A stretch of 64,000 nucleotides of DNA from Syntrophotalea carbinolica DSM 2380 (GCF_000012885.1 NC_007498.2:3566001-3630000), one strand, 5' to 3'. Shown: positions 1 to 9,287, numbered from the stretch's first letter. Notes: generated by a model not told the origin, from the letters alone. Made by a program: numbers and translations.

Positions 1-632
1 AGGGGATTGTGGCCGAGCACCCGGTCTTTGACGGCCAGCACGGTGCAGGGGGCTTCGGCATACTTCAGGAACAGGGAATCATGCCCCACACACAGACCCA
101 GCAACACGTTGAAATCGGTTTTGCCCTCGTTCAAAATCATGGCCTGCATAATGGGATTGCACATGACCTCGGTTCCCTTGGGATCGACCTGCTGTTCTTT
201 GCTCAGACCGATGCACTCTTTGGAGATCCCGCCGACCTTGCAGATGGCCGAAACCACCTCGAAACCTCGGGAGGATAAGAGTTTCTCCACCACCTGGGCC
301 TCTTTTCTCAACCCCATGCAAAAGGCCAGACCGAGGCGCTTGTAGCCCATCTTGGCGGCAAACTCCATGATCTCTTCCATGCGGGTTTTTGAACCCCGAA
401 CAGCTGCATGACCAAGCTCGCGATTGATGTATCCGTCCGCTTCCTGGATGGAGGCTTGTTTGGCGAAGTTGCTGACAGCCGGGTCATCGTTGTATTGCTT
501 CAGGCTCTCCTGCGCCAGATCGGGCATATTCAAAGTCGGGCAGAATACCGGAGCCTTGCCGTTTTTATCCCGGCAGATCCGGTCGGAGGCTTCATAGGGG
601 CAGCTGGCGCAACGGGGATCTTTATCAGTCAT
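1..632 (-). CDS. DUF1847 family cysteine-rich protein (partial, 3' end outside window)
   Basis: This gene runs off the left edge of the window, so only about the first 210 residues are seen. The N-terminus carries CASCPYEASDRIC followed by a third cysteine in APVFCPT, a probable metal-binding cluster. Further motifs are YKRLGLAFCMGLRKEA, VSAICKVGG, MCNPIMQA and LLGLCVGHDSLFLKYA, which match my memory of DUF1847, a family common in anaerobes. The start is the ATG at 632, shortly after a GGAACC-like stretch. The biochemical role of the family is not established. The many conserved cysteines suggest metal or Fe-S binding, which is inference. The adjacent small Cys-rich gene on the same strand may belong to the same transcript. 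Confidence 0.75.
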   Translation of the reverse strand, partial: MTDKDPRCASCPYEASDRICRDKNGKAPVFCPTLNMPDLAQESLKQYNDDPAVSNFAKQASIQEADGYINRELGHAAVRGSKTRMEEIMEFAAKMGYKRLGLAFCMGLRKEAQVVEKLLSSRGFEVVSAICKVGGISKECIGLSKEQQVDPKGTEVMCNPIMQAMILNEGKTDFNVLLGLCVGHDSLFLKYAEAPCTVLAVKDRVLGHNP

Positions 633-710
633 GAAAGGTTCCTTTTACGGTTTCTTACCAGAGGCTGTTTCAGCCGTTGTTACTCACTACATGGAAGCGG
701 TCGGTTCAGG

Positions 711-1010
711 CTACGTCGGGCAATCGCAGGCCCCACAGGTACAGACCCTTAAGCCGCAGGTCTCACAGGGGGGATTTTTAGGATCGCGACCGTCGATGGT
801 GGCACCGCAGGCGCTGCACTGGTAACGGAAAAAAGCAAAGCCGCAGTTGCGGCAGACCAGCTTATAGGGGTTGCCCTCCATGGGAACGATATGGATTGAT
901 TCGCAGATCAGGCAGATGGAGGCCATTTCCGGGCAATTTCGGATGCCGTCCCGGTTTTTACGGTAATGTTTGTACAGTTTCTTGGCTGTGTCTCTGTCAA
1001 GAGGCTCCAT
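711..1010 (-). CDS. small cysteine-rich zinc-ribbon protein, unknown function
   Basis: A 99-residue protein with four CxxC-type knuckles: SICLICE, LVCRNCGF, QCSACGA and the C-terminal PCETCGLRVCTCGACDC. This layout suggests two zinc ribbons or rubredoxin-like folds. The start at 1010 has a GGGAGAA ribosome-binding site about 7 bases upstream. It lies about 80 bases upstream of the DUF1847 gene on the same strand and may be co-transcribed with it. I do not recognise a named family. The final CTCGACDC is unusually cysteine-dense for so small a protein and could bind metal by itself. Confidence 0.6.
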   Translation of the reverse strand: MEPLDRDTAKKLYKHYRKNRDGIRNCPEMASICLICESIHIVPMEGNPYKLVCRNCGFAFFRYQCSACGATIDGRDPKNPPCETCGLRVCTCGACDCPT

Positions 1011-1196
1011 TTCTGTTCTCCCGGCGGCAAAGAGGGTTTAGTCAAGGATAAGTATTCATGAAGAATACATAAACAGCTTGGCTAACAACAGTTAAAAAGG
1101 CAGGTTCCAGGGATATCCGTCGACAAAGCGCCCCATTCTTTTCATTTTGCGCAGCGGGTTCCGGGATCGACGGCAGACAGAGACTGATGATGACAT

Positions 1197-3740
1197 TCAA
1201 AGCGACAGCGTTGCCATCAGGGCTTTAAAAGGCTGGGGCTTGCCGAAAAGATAGCCCTGGGCGAGGCCACAACCCAGTTTTTGCAGAGAGGCCGACTCGG
1301 ATACGGTCTCCACACCTTCCGCCACAATCTGCATTTCGAGGTTGGTTCCCAGGGCGATGAAGACCTTGACCAGGCCGACCTTGCAGGGGTCGGTGTCGAT
1401 ATGGTTGATAAACGAGCGGTCTATTTTGAGGACGTCGATGGGAAACCGGGAGAGATAATTCAAGGCCGAATAACCGGTACCGAAATCATCGATGGCGATG
1501 GTGATGCCGAGAGAGCGCAGGGCTTCGAGAGTCTTCGCTACCTGGGGGTTGTCCTCGATCATCAGGCTTTCGGTGATCTCGCACTCCAGCCATTCCCCCC
1601 GACAGCCGGTGGTTTTCAGAATGGCCTCGATGGTAGCGGCCAGATCATTCTGCAGAAACTGCCGGCAGGAGAGGTTGACCGCCACCTTGAACGGGGCGGT
1701 GGCATTCCGGTTGAAATCAACCGCCGCCTGGCAGGCGGTTTTCAATACCCATTCGCCGATTTCGACGATCAGGCCGGTCTCCTCGGCAATGGAGATGAAG
1801 CGATCCGGCGTCAACATGCCCAGCACGGGATGCCACCAGCGCAGCAAAGCCTCCACACCGACAACCCGACCATCCTTCAGTTGAACCTTGGGCTGATAAT
1901 AAAGCTGCAGTTCATGGTTGACACAGGCATAGCGCAGCGAAGCGCCAAGGGACAACTTCGCGGAGACATGGCGGGTGAGTTCCTGGTCGTAGCACTGGAA
2001 ATTGTTGCGTCCCTTGTGCTTGGCGCTGTACATGGCGGTATCGGCGTAGGTGAATAACTCGTCAAGATTGGCACTATCATGGGGAAAGAAAGCGATGCCG
2101 ATGCTGCCGGAGATGAACAGTTCCTGAGATTCGATGAAAAAAGGCTGGGCCAGTGTGCTGAGAATCAGATCCGCGACCTGGCCGGCCTCATCGCTGCCTC
2201 GGCTCTCAGCCAGTAGAATGGCGAACTCATCCCCGCCCATGCGGGCAATGGTATCGCATTCGTTGACACAGTGGGACAGGCGCGCGGTCACCTGACGCAG
2301 CAGCTCATCCCCGCAGTTATGGCCCAGGGAGTCATTGACATCTTTGAAATGATCGAGATCCAACATCAGCAGAGCAAAGGGACAGTCGGTACTTTTCGCT
2401 TCGGCGGCAGCCTCTTTAAAACGCTTTTCAAACAAGGCCCGATTCGGCAGCCCGGTCAGCATATCGGTAAACGCCAGGTGTTGCGCCAGTTCCCGCTGCT
2501 CGACCAGCTCGGTGATATCGCGAACGATGCCCATAACGGATTTAACGGTTGCATCCTCGGCAAATTCCGGCTCAAAACGCGCGTGAAACCAGCCGAGCGT
2601 ACCGTCAGGCAGGGGATACTGAACCTCGGTCACTTGCTGGAGGCCGGTTTGGAAAGTCTTTTCAAGAGCATCCTGATAAGCCGTCATATCCACAGGCGCA
2701 TGGTTTTCAAAGGGCTTACCGAGCAGAGTTGCTTTATCCTGACCGAGCAGACGCTCAAGAACCGGATTGATATACAGACGACGCAATTGGCGGTCATAGC
2801 GCACGATGGCATCGGGGGCATTCTCGGCCAGGCTGCGAAAGTCCTGTTCCCTGGCAAGCAAAGCTTTATTGGCCTCGCAGCGTTCCGTGATGTCCCGACA
2901 GAGGCAAAAAACATGTTTTCTATCGCCCACCATCATGGGCAGACTGTTCACCTCCACATTCCGCAGAGTGCCGTCTTTGCGTTTCATGATGGTTTCAAAG
3001 AAGTATTCTTCGTAGGAAACCTGAGAGGAGAATGCTCTCGATTCTATTTGCGCACGACTGCGGCATGCGTCCCATTCCCAGGGGTGCATACCCAGCATCT
3101 CCCCCGGTTCATAGCCGAGCATCTCAGCAAAAGCGGGATTGACATCGAGAACCTTTAGGGTTTCCCCATCAATAACAGCGATGCCCCCCTTGCTGCGTTC
3201 CATCAGCAACTGCCACAGGGTGAGTTCCTGTTGCAGTCTCTGCTGTTGGAGCTTTTGTTGGCTGATATCTTTGACGACACAAAAAACAAAGAGCTTGTCC
3301 AACCATTGGATTTTGGTGGCACTGATCTCCACATCCAGAATCTGCCCGTCTTTACGCCGATGCCGGGTTTCGAACCGCTGATTCGAAAAACCGGTATTTG
3401 CAATGATCAATCGGAGTTCGTCCTTGGACCACTGGGCATCCCAATCCCAGACATGCAAGCGACGAAGTTCTTCCATGCTGTAGCCGAGCATTTCGGCGAA
3501 GGCCGCATTGGCCTCGACGACACCGCCGGATGCACCATCCATAATGACGATGCCATCGATGGAAGACTCCATAAAAGCCAGATGCAGCGCGCCAGTTTCT
3601 TGGAAGGTCCCTTCAGAGACACCTGATCCGGCAAAATCACGCGCACAAATCGGACATTCAAACGACCCGGTGGGCACCTGGGATGTGTGAGGGGCGGGTT
3701 CTTCGGGACGCAAGGACTTTTTGGCAGGAGAATCACTCAT
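1197..3740 (-). CDS. PAS-GGDEF-EAL cyclic-di-GMP signalling protein
   Basis: An 847-residue cytosolic signalling protein. After a short N-terminal region with a CPIC pair, three PAS domains follow (about residues 55-170, 180-290 and 300-420), each with PAC-like ends such as VVKDISQQK, LCRDITERC and IVRDITELV. Next comes a GGDEF domain with intact ARMGGDEFAILLAE, then an EAL domain with EALLRW, CEITESLMI, IDDFGTGYSALNYL and VLKIDRSFI. Both catalytic cores look complete. The product-inhibition RxxD site before GGDEF is not obvious (NECD occupies that place). It could therefore be a diguanylate cyclase, a phosphodiesterase, or both. I chose the ATG at 3740 over an upstream TTG because the extra 22 residues show no domain. 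No membrane segment is seen. Confidence 0.9.
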   Translation of the reverse strand: MSDSPAKKSLRPEEPAPHTSQVPTGSFECPICARDFAGSGVSEGTFQETGALHLAFMESSIDGIVIMDGASGGVVEANAAFAEMLGYSMEELRRLHVWDWDAQWSKDELRLIIANTGFSNQRFETRHRRKDGQILDVEISATKIQWLDKLFVFCVVKDISQQKLQQQRLQQELTLWQLLMERSKGGIAVIDGETLKVLDVNPAFAEMLGYEPGEMLGMHPWEWDACRSRAQIESRAFSSQVSYEEYFFETIMKRKDGTLRNVEVNSLPMMVGDRKHVFCLCRDITERCEANKALLAREQDFRSLAENAPDAIVRYDRQLRRLYINPVLERLLGQDKATLLGKPFENHAPVDMTAYQDALEKTFQTGLQQVTEVQYPLPDGTLGWFHARFEPEFAEDATVKSVMGIVRDITELVEQRELAQHLAFTDMLTGLPNRALFEKRFKEAAAEAKSTDCPFALLMLDLDHFKDVNDSLGHNCGDELLRQVTARLSHCVNECDTIARMGGDEFAILLAESRGSDEAGQVADLILSTLAQPFFIESQELFISGSIGIAFFPHDSANLDELFTYADTAMYSAKHKGRNNFQCYDQELTRHVSAKLSLGASLRYACVNHELQLYYQPKVQLKDGRVVGVEALLRWWHPVLGMLTPDRFISIAEETGLIVEIGEWVLKTACQAAVDFNRNATAPFKVAVNLSCRQFLQNDLAATIEAILKTTGCRGEWLECEITESLMIEDNPQVAKTLEALRSLGITIAIDDFGTGYSALNYLSRFPIDVLKIDRSFINHIDTDPCKVGLVKVFIALGTNLEMQIVAEGVETVSESASLQKLGCGLAQGYLFGKPQPFKALMATLSL

Positions 3741-4238
3741 GGAATAGCGTTCGTTCTTTTTGTCCGGGTCAAACAACTGACGGAAAAACACGCATCGGCG
3801 CAACAAACCGGCCTACAGTCGCACGGTTCCAGCAACCTTCTTCTGCCAACGGCGTGCCAAGTCCATATTCCTGACTCTGTACGCCTATGTCTTCAAGGAA
3901 GAAAAAGTATTTGAAGCAAAAATCGATGTCATAAAGCGTCAGGATACCTTTCTTCGCCTTGGAGAGGAAGGGCATTCTTGCCCAAGGGGTTATCTTCCAT
4001 CAGGCATTGCGATTGCCGTGGATCCTCTCGTTGCATTTTCCGTGTACCAGACACCGTGGTGGGACAAGACCGTGGCGGGGCAAATATGGGTACCACGGAA
4101 GAGTTCATCCAAGCTTAAATATTGCGATATGCCAGAGTGATGATTACCGGACACAATCCGTTTTTGAATAAAAGACAATCCTGTTCATCTGAGTCCCCCT
4201 TATCCAAAGGGATAGTTATGTAGACTGCATGGCCGAAC
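3741..4238. other. non-coding gap (~500 bp) without a convincing gene
   Basis: Between the GGDEF/EAL gene and the end of the importer operon I find only short overlapping frames with no family resemblance or ribosome-binding site. The stretch must hold the promoter of the GGDEF/EAL gene, but I could not pick a clear minus-strand -35/-10 pair. I looked for the GCAAA and GACGCAAAGCC signatures of c-di-GMP-I (GEMM) riboswitches and did not find them. Confidence 0.5.
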
Positions 4239-5348
4239 TCATAGGGGAGATGTTTTCAAAAAGGGCGCTGTTTGGCCGATGGGTCCGTAATCCTTTTGCA
4301 TGCTTGCATATACGGGTTTCCCAACCAGAAAGGTGTAAATTTCATCCGCCTTGTGCTGAGAATCGATATCCTTAAATGGTTTTTCGTATAGGATTTTCCC
4401 GATCGCATAGGCGTCGGCCAGGGCCGTACCGATGTTGGTCGTGTACCAGTTGAACGGATGCAGCGTATATACCCGGCGGGTCGAAAATGCTTTCAAGGCA
4501 TGGTAAAATTCCGGCTTTTTGCGATAATCCTCCCGCACACGACTCAATCCGCCGCCGTCGATAAAGACAACCTCCGGATTCAGCTTCAACAGTATCTCCT
4601 TGTCCATGGCCACATGGCTGCCGATGCGGGCTGTTACCTTCTTTGCAACGTTATCCGCCCCCACCCAGTCAAACGGAATATAGCGTTGTTCCGTGCTTTC
4701 GATGCCATGGGCGCCGCGATAACCGATACCACCGATATAGACGGTCGGTTTTGTATCCTCGGGAATATCCCTGGTGCGCATGCGCAGATCCTCGCGCAGG
4801 GATTCGATATAGGAGACAACTTCTTCGGCGCGCTTTTCGCGGTTCAGGATCTTCCCCGCAATGCGCATGGCATCGTAAACCGCTTCATCGAAGGTCGCCA
4901 AGGCGCCATAATTCAACACGATCAGTGGGATGTTCAGGGTTCGCTGCACCTCATCCGCCAGGGACGCATCCATGTAGGTGGCGAATATCACCTGAGGCCT
5001 TACGGCGAGCAGGGCTTCAAGGTCCGGTTTCTTGTTAATGCCGGCAGGACCGCCCGGGCCGCAACGCGGCAGCATGGAAAGTTCCGGGTGGGCAATCCAG
5101 TATGGCCTGCCGCCGGGGTTCATCTTTTCCATATCTTCCACGCCGGCAATTTTCGATGCAGCCTGCAGATACACCATCAATCGCAAGGCGCCGGGTCCGA
5201 TACAAACAATCCTCTCTGGATCAAAAGGGACGGTCACCTGCCGCCCGGCCATATCGGTAACCCTTAGCGTCCGAGCGGCCATGCAGTGGGAAGACAGAAC
5301 CAGAAAACCGGCAAGGATACCTAACATCATCATATATGTTCTCTTCAT
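4239..5348 (-). CDS. periplasmic substrate-binding protein of a BtuF/FepB-type ABC importer
   Basis: A 369-residue protein with a signal peptide (MKRTYMMMLGILAGFLVLSS, then HCMAA). The mature part opens with TLRVTDMAGRQVTVPFDPER, the usual start of type II (TroA/BtuF-like) binding proteins for iron chelates, corrinoids or molybdate/tungstate. Conserved-looking stretches include GIGYRGAHGIESTEQRYIPF and IDGGGLSRVREDYRKKPEF. The ATG at 5348 has a strong GAGGAGAAAC site; the longer frame lacks this. It is the last gene of the permease-ATPase-binding protein operon, 14 bases after the ATPase stop. The substrate is not decided by sequence. No cobalamin riboswitch box or convincing Fur box precedes the operon, so neither B12 nor iron can be assumed. 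Confidence 0.85.
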   Translation of the reverse strand: MKRTYMMMLGILAGFLVLSSHCMAARTLRVTDMAGRQVTVPFDPERIVCIGPGALRLMVYLQAASKIAGVEDMEKMNPGGRPYWIAHPELSMLPRCGPGGPAGINKKPDLEALLAVRPQVIFATYMDASLADEVQRTLNIPLIVLNYGALATFDEAVYDAMRIAGKILNREKRAEEVVSYIESLREDLRMRTRDIPEDTKPTVYIGGIGYRGAHGIESTEQRYIPFDWVGADNVAKKVTARIGSHVAMDKEILLKLNPEVVFIDGGGLSRVREDYRKKPEFYHALKAFSTRRVYTLHPFNWYTTNIGTALADAYAIGKILYEKPFKDIDSQHKADEIYTFLVGKPVYASMQKDYGPIGQTAPFLKTSPL

Positions 5349-5362
5349 GTGTTTCTCCTCGC

Positions 5363-6115
5363 TTACATCGGCACAACCACGGTATGACCGGCGAATTCCC
5401 GAAGAGCCACCCTGACACCATAAACCTGCCAAATCATCTCCGAATCGAGATCCTCCCTGGTCGATACCGCATGGACGCTCTGTTCTTTCAGGAAAACGAA
5501 TCTGTCCGCAAAGCGCAAGGCGATATTCAAATCGTGGATGGCAACCACCGCCGACAAGTTTTGGGTTTCAACAATGCGGCAAATCAGCTCCATCACTTCG
5601 AGCTGGTTTTTCAAATCGAGATTGCTGGTCGGTTCGTCCAGCAGTAGAACGGCAGGCGACTGGGCGAGCGCCCGGGCGATGATCACCTTCTGGAGTTCGC
5701 CGCCGCTCAGATCGCTGACCGACCGCATGGCCAGATCCGAGATCCCCATCTGCGTAATGATGTCTTCCACCAAGGCGTAATCCTCTGCGCCAAGCGACCA
5801 GCGAATGTGCGGTTTGCGCCCCATGAGCACCGCCTCGAAAACCGACAGCCGCGTTTCCGGGTGACGCTGCGGGACATATCCCACGCGTCGAGCCACATTG
5901 TTCTGGCTCATGCGCAACAGGTCGTCTCCATCCACAAGCACCGATCCCCGATGGGGTGTAAGGATACGATTCAGGCACTTGAGCAACGTGGACTTTCCCG
6001 CACCGTTAACGCCCAGAACACACATGACCTGTCCCCGGTCCAGGGAAAAACTCACATCCGACAACACCGGATGGCTGTTATAGGAAAAATCGACATTGGC
6101 CACCGTCAGCTTCAT
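5363..6115 (-). CDS. ABC transporter ATP-binding protein (FecE/BtuD type)
   Basis: A 250-residue ATPase of a type II importer. It shows Walker A GVNGAGKSTLLK, the signature LSGGELQKVIIARAL, Walker B VLLLDEPTSNLD and the switch histidine in AIHDLNIAL. It would power uptake through the neighbouring BtuC/FecD-like permease. The ATG at 6115 overlaps the permease stop (ATGA), which implies translational coupling; an upstream GTG adds two residues and is less likely. The FecE/HmuV/BtuD subfamily carries iron chelates, haem, cobalamin or molybdate, and nothing in the ATPase itself tells these apart. Confidence 0.92.
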   Translation of the reverse strand: MKLTVANVDFSYNSHPVLSDVSFSLDRGQVMCVLGVNGAGKSTLLKCLNRILTPHRGSVLVDGDDLLRMSQNNVARRVGYVPQRHPETRLSVFEAVLMGRKPHIRWSLGAEDYALVEDIITQMGISDLAMRSVSDLSGGELQKVIIARALAQSPAVLLLDEPTSNLDLKNQLEVMELICRIVETQNLSAVVAIHDLNIALRFADRFVFLKEQSVHAVSTREDLDSEMIWQVYGVRVALREFAGHTVVVPM

Positions 6116-7152
6116 CGGCACCCCCGAACGAGCAGATAGAGAAAGAGCGGCGCCCCCAGAAACGAGGTGATAACGCCCACCGGCAGAGCTCCTGAACCGA
6201 TGACTAACCGGCCCACCGTGTCAGCCGTCAGCAGCAGCAATGCGCCCAAAACCGAAGAGAAGGGGATCAACAGACGATGATCATCGCCCACAAGACGCCG
6301 GGCCATATGGGGCGCAATCAAGCCGATAAAGGCGATGACACCGTGAAAAGCGGTTGCCATGGCGGATACCAGTGCTGCCGCCACCATGCCGGACACCCGG
6401 ATGCTCCCGATATTCACCCCCAGCCCTTTGGCCGTCTCTTCCCCCGAGGCCAGAGCGTTGAGGTCCCATCGAATGGCCATCAGGTAAAGGGATGCGAGCA
6501 AAACCACGCCGGTCATGATCCCGATTTCCATCCAGTTGGAACGAGCCACATCGCCGAACGCCCAGAAAACGACCATGGCCAATTCGGTTTCCGTCGCCAG
6601 ATATTGGATCAGAATAGTTGCCGATACAAACAAGGATGACAGGGCCACCCCCGCCAGAATGACAGCTTCGGAGGAAAGACGCTTCAATCCCGATAAAACA
6701 AGCACAACCAGGGTCGCCGCCATAGCCCCGATAAAGGCAAAGGTGGTCACCGAGAACATCCCGGAGCCCCAAAAGACGATAGCTGCCGCCGCCCCGAAGG
6801 CCGCCCCTTGGCTGATGCCGAGTGTTGACGGTGAACCCAGCGGGTTTTTAAGCAGGGACTGGATGCTCAGGCCCGACAACGAAAGCCCCCATCCGCACAC
6901 GATGGCGGCAATCACCCGCGGCAATCGTATATTGGTAATCACCACACCGGTGGCAGCGTCGGCGGTGCCCGTCAACGCGCTGAATACACCCTTGATCGGG
7001 ATAGGGTAAGCACCCCGCGAAACCGCAAAAACGGCACCGACAAGCATCGTCCCGATCAACAGGGAGAGCAGAAGAAGCTTGCGGCGGAAATGCTCCAGAT
7101 AAGCGGAGGTCATAGCTCCGGAAGGGGCCGCGTGTAACCTTTTATCCGACAT
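6112..7152 (-). CDS. ABC importer permease (FecCD/BtuC family)
   Basis: A 346-residue polytopic membrane protein with about ten hydrophobic segments. FecCD-family hallmarks are seen: AVSRGAYPIPIKGVFSAL near the N-terminus, LPRVIAAIVCGWGLSLSG, NPLGSPSTLGISQGAAFGAA, the coupling-helix region GEETAKGLGVNIGSIR, and FIGLIAPHMARRLVG near the end. It forms the translocation channel for the ATPase and binding protein encoded just downstream. The ATG at 7152 is the preferred start; an in-frame TTG seven codons upstream is possible. It is the first gene of the operon, about 180 bases after a good promoter. Confidence 0.9.
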   Translation of the reverse strand: MSDKRLHAAPSGAMTSAYLEHFRRKLLLLSLLIGTMLVGAVFAVSRGAYPIPIKGVFSALTGTADAATGVVITNIRLPRVIAAIVCGWGLSLSGLSIQSLLKNPLGSPSTLGISQGAAFGAAAAIVFWGSGMFSVTTFAFIGAMAATLVVLVLSGLKRLSSEAVILAGVALSSLFVSATILIQYLATETELAMVVFWAFGDVARSNWMEIGIMTGVVLLASLYLMAIRWDLNALASGEETAKGLGVNIGSIRVSGMVAAALVSAMATAFHGVIAFIGLIAPHMARRLVGDDHRLLIPFSSVLGALLLLTADTVGRLVIGSGALPVGVITSFLGAPLFLYLLVRGCR

Positions 7153-7531
7153 CGTCTTTGAAAATTTGTTCAATGGGGTTCAGTCCTATCCTCTAAAAAC
7201 GCAAGCAGTTTTCACATGCCTATGCGACCCCCCCTGACGAAAATTGATTCGGCGCATATAAGGGCGATGGGGTTTCTGCAATAGTGAGACGTAATCCGGA
7301 AGCGATGCCCGTTCGATTTTTCCATACCGCATATTAGGCCTCTCTATAAAGCCTTACAAGGTCTTATTTGTTTTACCGGAATCCACATAAAAAAGGGGCG
7401 CTATAATTTGCAGGTCAGCTCTGGAATACGTTGCCGCTTTTGTAATACAATAAGGCCAACTCTTGCCTCGGCGCGCAAAGATGGGTCGTTTGCAGGGATC
7501 TTGAATTGAAGATCATCAAGGGGAGGTATGT
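7153..7531. other. divergent regulatory region between the importer operon and a zinc-ribbon gene
   Basis: This 379-bp gap separates the minus-strand importer operon from the plus-strand small gene. It holds the importer promoter described separately and a perfect plus-strand -10 hexamer TATAAT at 7402-7407 with only a weak -35. The importer leader is about 180 nt long and could be regulatory. I searched it for a cobalamin-riboswitch B12 box (GCCACTG) and for a Fur-type palindrome and found neither. Confidence 0.5.
7331..7359 (-). promoter_or_regulatory. sigma-70-type promoter of the ABC importer operon
   Basis: On the minus strand the sequence reads TTGTAA, 17 bases, TAATAT (-35 at 7359-7354, -10 at 7336-7331). 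Spacing is ideal and both hexamers are near consensus. It would give a leader of roughly 170-180 nt before the permease ATG at 7152. Confidence 0.6.
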
Positions 7532-7777
7532 ATGCTTCGAAGAATATGCAAGATATGTGGTCACGAAACTATCCCGGAGTTAACCCCCGAGGGTACCAAA
7601 TTTCATTGTAAAACCTGTAACGACTACCCCATATATGACGAGTTCGACATGGAGCCCCACTGTCCTGAATGTGGGGAGCTACTCGAGGTGCACGTCAAAT
7701 GCGGCACCGGGTTTTTCTGCAACCGATGCCGCTCTCTGAAATCCAGAAAGAATATCGTCTGGAAGGAAAAACCCTAG
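7532..7777 (+). CDS. small double zinc-ribbon protein (YfgJ-like)
   Basis: An 81-residue soluble protein with two or three zinc-binding modules: RICKICGH, HCKTCNDYP, HCPECGELLEV and VKCGTGFFCNRCRS. The second half (CPECGELLEVHVKCGT, then FFCNRCRSLKSRKNIVW) resembles the YfgJ-type zinc-ribbon family by memory. The function is unknown. The ATG has a good site (GGGGAGGTATGT). It stands alone and is closed by a strong intrinsic terminator, so it is probably a monocistronic gene expressed in its own right. Confidence 0.7.
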   Translation: MLRRICKICGHETIPELTPEGTKFHCKTCNDYPIYDEFDMEPHCPECGELLEVHVKCGTGFFCNRCRSLKSRKNIVWKEKP

Positions 7778-7823
7778 TCACTTTTCCAGAGAAAAGGATA
7801 TGAGATTCTGCGAAACTATGGCG

Positions 7824-7860
7824 AAAAGACCCACCCCAAAAACAGGGTGGGTCTTTTTCT
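7824..7860 (+). terminator. intrinsic terminator of the zinc-ribbon gene
   Basis: A perfect stem AAAAGACCCACCC / GGGTGGGTCTTTT with an 8-base loop, followed by a T run. It lies about 47 bases after the stop codon. The A-rich left arm could let it also work for transcripts arriving from the other strand. Confidence 0.9.
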
Positions 7861-8003
7861 GTTTTGGAAGGCTGCCCTTTTATTCATCAAAAGGCATCGT
7901 GATCATAAATCCGCCACGGTAACGCCTGAAGTCATTTGTCTTTCTCTGCGGACGCCGGGTACCCGGCGGTTAATCTGCTTATGGCCTAAAGGGGATGCTT
8001 CGC

Positions 8004-9287
8004 TCACCCCTTGTACCCCGCCAGCAGCTTTTCCACCTCTTTACGCTGCCGTGCGCTGAAGGGACCGACAAACGCCACGGCCAGAGCTTTAGGATCAAAC
8101 AGTTGCGCGGCGACTTCACGAACCTGGGCAGCGGTGAGGGCCTGCACCTGGCGGCATTCCTCCGCCAGAGTCAGGGGATAGTCGACCAGTTCGCCCCAGC
8201 CGAAACGGCCGGCCCGGGTGTCGGCCTGGTCGAGGCTGAATTCCTGTTCGTAGACAAACGCGCGCACCACCCGCTGCAGTTCCTCTTCGCCGGCGGGGTT
8301 GCAGCGCAGATCGTCCAACATCTTCAGGAGCTCCTGCAGGGCCTGCAGCAGGCTGGCCGGAGCGACAGCCAGGTCGATGGAAAACGCACCGCAGTCGTCG
8401 TACAGGCCGAGATTGGCTTCGGCATGGTAGGTGAGTCCGAGCTGCTCCCGCAGCCGCACCATCAGCCGCGCGCTGCTGCCGGACAGGATGCGCCGCAGCA
8501 AACGCAACGCCGGAGTGCGCGGATCTTTGCGTCCGGGGACATTAAACGCCAGTTGCAGATGAATCTGCGAGGTGGCGTCCCGCGTCCAGACGGTAAGAGG
8601 ACCCTCTGCTGCAGGCGGCGGCGCGGGTAGCGCCGTCGGCACGGGGTAGCTCACCCAGTCGCCAAAGGCGGCCTCGACGGCGGCCAGTGCCTGGGCGCGT
8701 GTAACGCGACCGGCGATAGCAACCACGATATTGCCCGGAGTGTACCAGGTTTCAAGATGTTGGCGCAGATCCTCGCGGGTCAGGCTCTGCACCGATTCGT
8801 GGGTACCGACGGTCGGCAGGCTCAGAGGATGCCCCGGCCAGATCAGGCGGCTGGTCAGATTGTCGGGATTGATCTCCTCACCGGCCTCGTTAAGATCTTC
8901 GAGAGCTTCCTCAATGATGATCCGGCGCTCGATATCGATGTCGTCCAGCAGCGGGCGACGCAGCAAAGACGCGAACAAGGCGGTACCTTCGGCCACATGC
9001 TCGGGATGCAACCGCGAATGGTAGCAGGTGGTTTCGCCGTCGGTAGCGGCATTGACGGTGCCACCGAGAGCCTCAAAGGCCGACTCCAGGGCCAGCCCCG
9101 TGGGGTAGTCTTGACTTCCGCGAAACAGCATATGTTCGAGAAAGTGGGAGATCCCGGCCTTATCGGCCTGTTCATGGCGACCGCCGACCCCGACGTGGCA
9201 AACCATCTCGACACTGTGCAGATGCGGCATTTCCACCGTAACCAGGCGCAAACCGTTGGCCAGGGTGTCCTTAAAATATTCAGTCAT
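8004..9287 (-). CDS. M16 family zinc peptidase (insulinase/PqqL-like)
   Basis: A 427-residue single-chain M16 peptidase. The inverted zinc motif HFLEH lies at residues 48-52, with the distal glutamate in IIEEALEDLNEAGEE near residue 128. The C-terminal half has the usual structural M16 repeat (LRLLRRILSGSSARLMVRLR; LTYHAEANLGLYDDCG). The length fits the 410-450 residue processing-peptidase-like bacterial proteins. No signal peptide is visible, so it is likely cytosolic. The bacterial family degrades or processes peptides; the substrate is not known. The start at 9287 follows GGAAGTAACTTGC. Confidence 0.92.
   Translation of the reverse strand: MTEYFKDTLANGLRLVTVEMPHLHSVEMVCHVGVGGRHEQADKAGISHFLEHMLFRGSQDYPTGLALESAFEALGGTVNAATDGETTCYHSRLHPEHVAEGTALFASLLRRPLLDDIDIERRIIIEEALEDLNEAGEEINPDNLTSRLIWPGHPLSLPTVGTHESVQSLTREDLRQHLETWYTPGNIVVAIAGRVTRAQALAAVEAAFGDWVSYPVPTALPAPPPAAEGPLTVWTRDATSQIHLQLAFNVPGRKDPRTPALRLLRRILSGSSARLMVRLREQLGLTYHAEANLGLYDDCGAFSIDLAVAPASLLQALQELLKMLDDLRCNPAGEEELQRVVRAFVYEQEFSLDQADTRAGRFGWGELVDYPLTLAEECRQVQALTAAQVREVAAQLFDPKALAVAFVGPFSARQRKEVEKLLAGYKG

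Noticed and set aside
7153-7360. A cobalamin riboswitch ahead of the importer.
   Set aside because: No B12 box (GCCACTG) or the other conserved blocks were seen on the minus strand.
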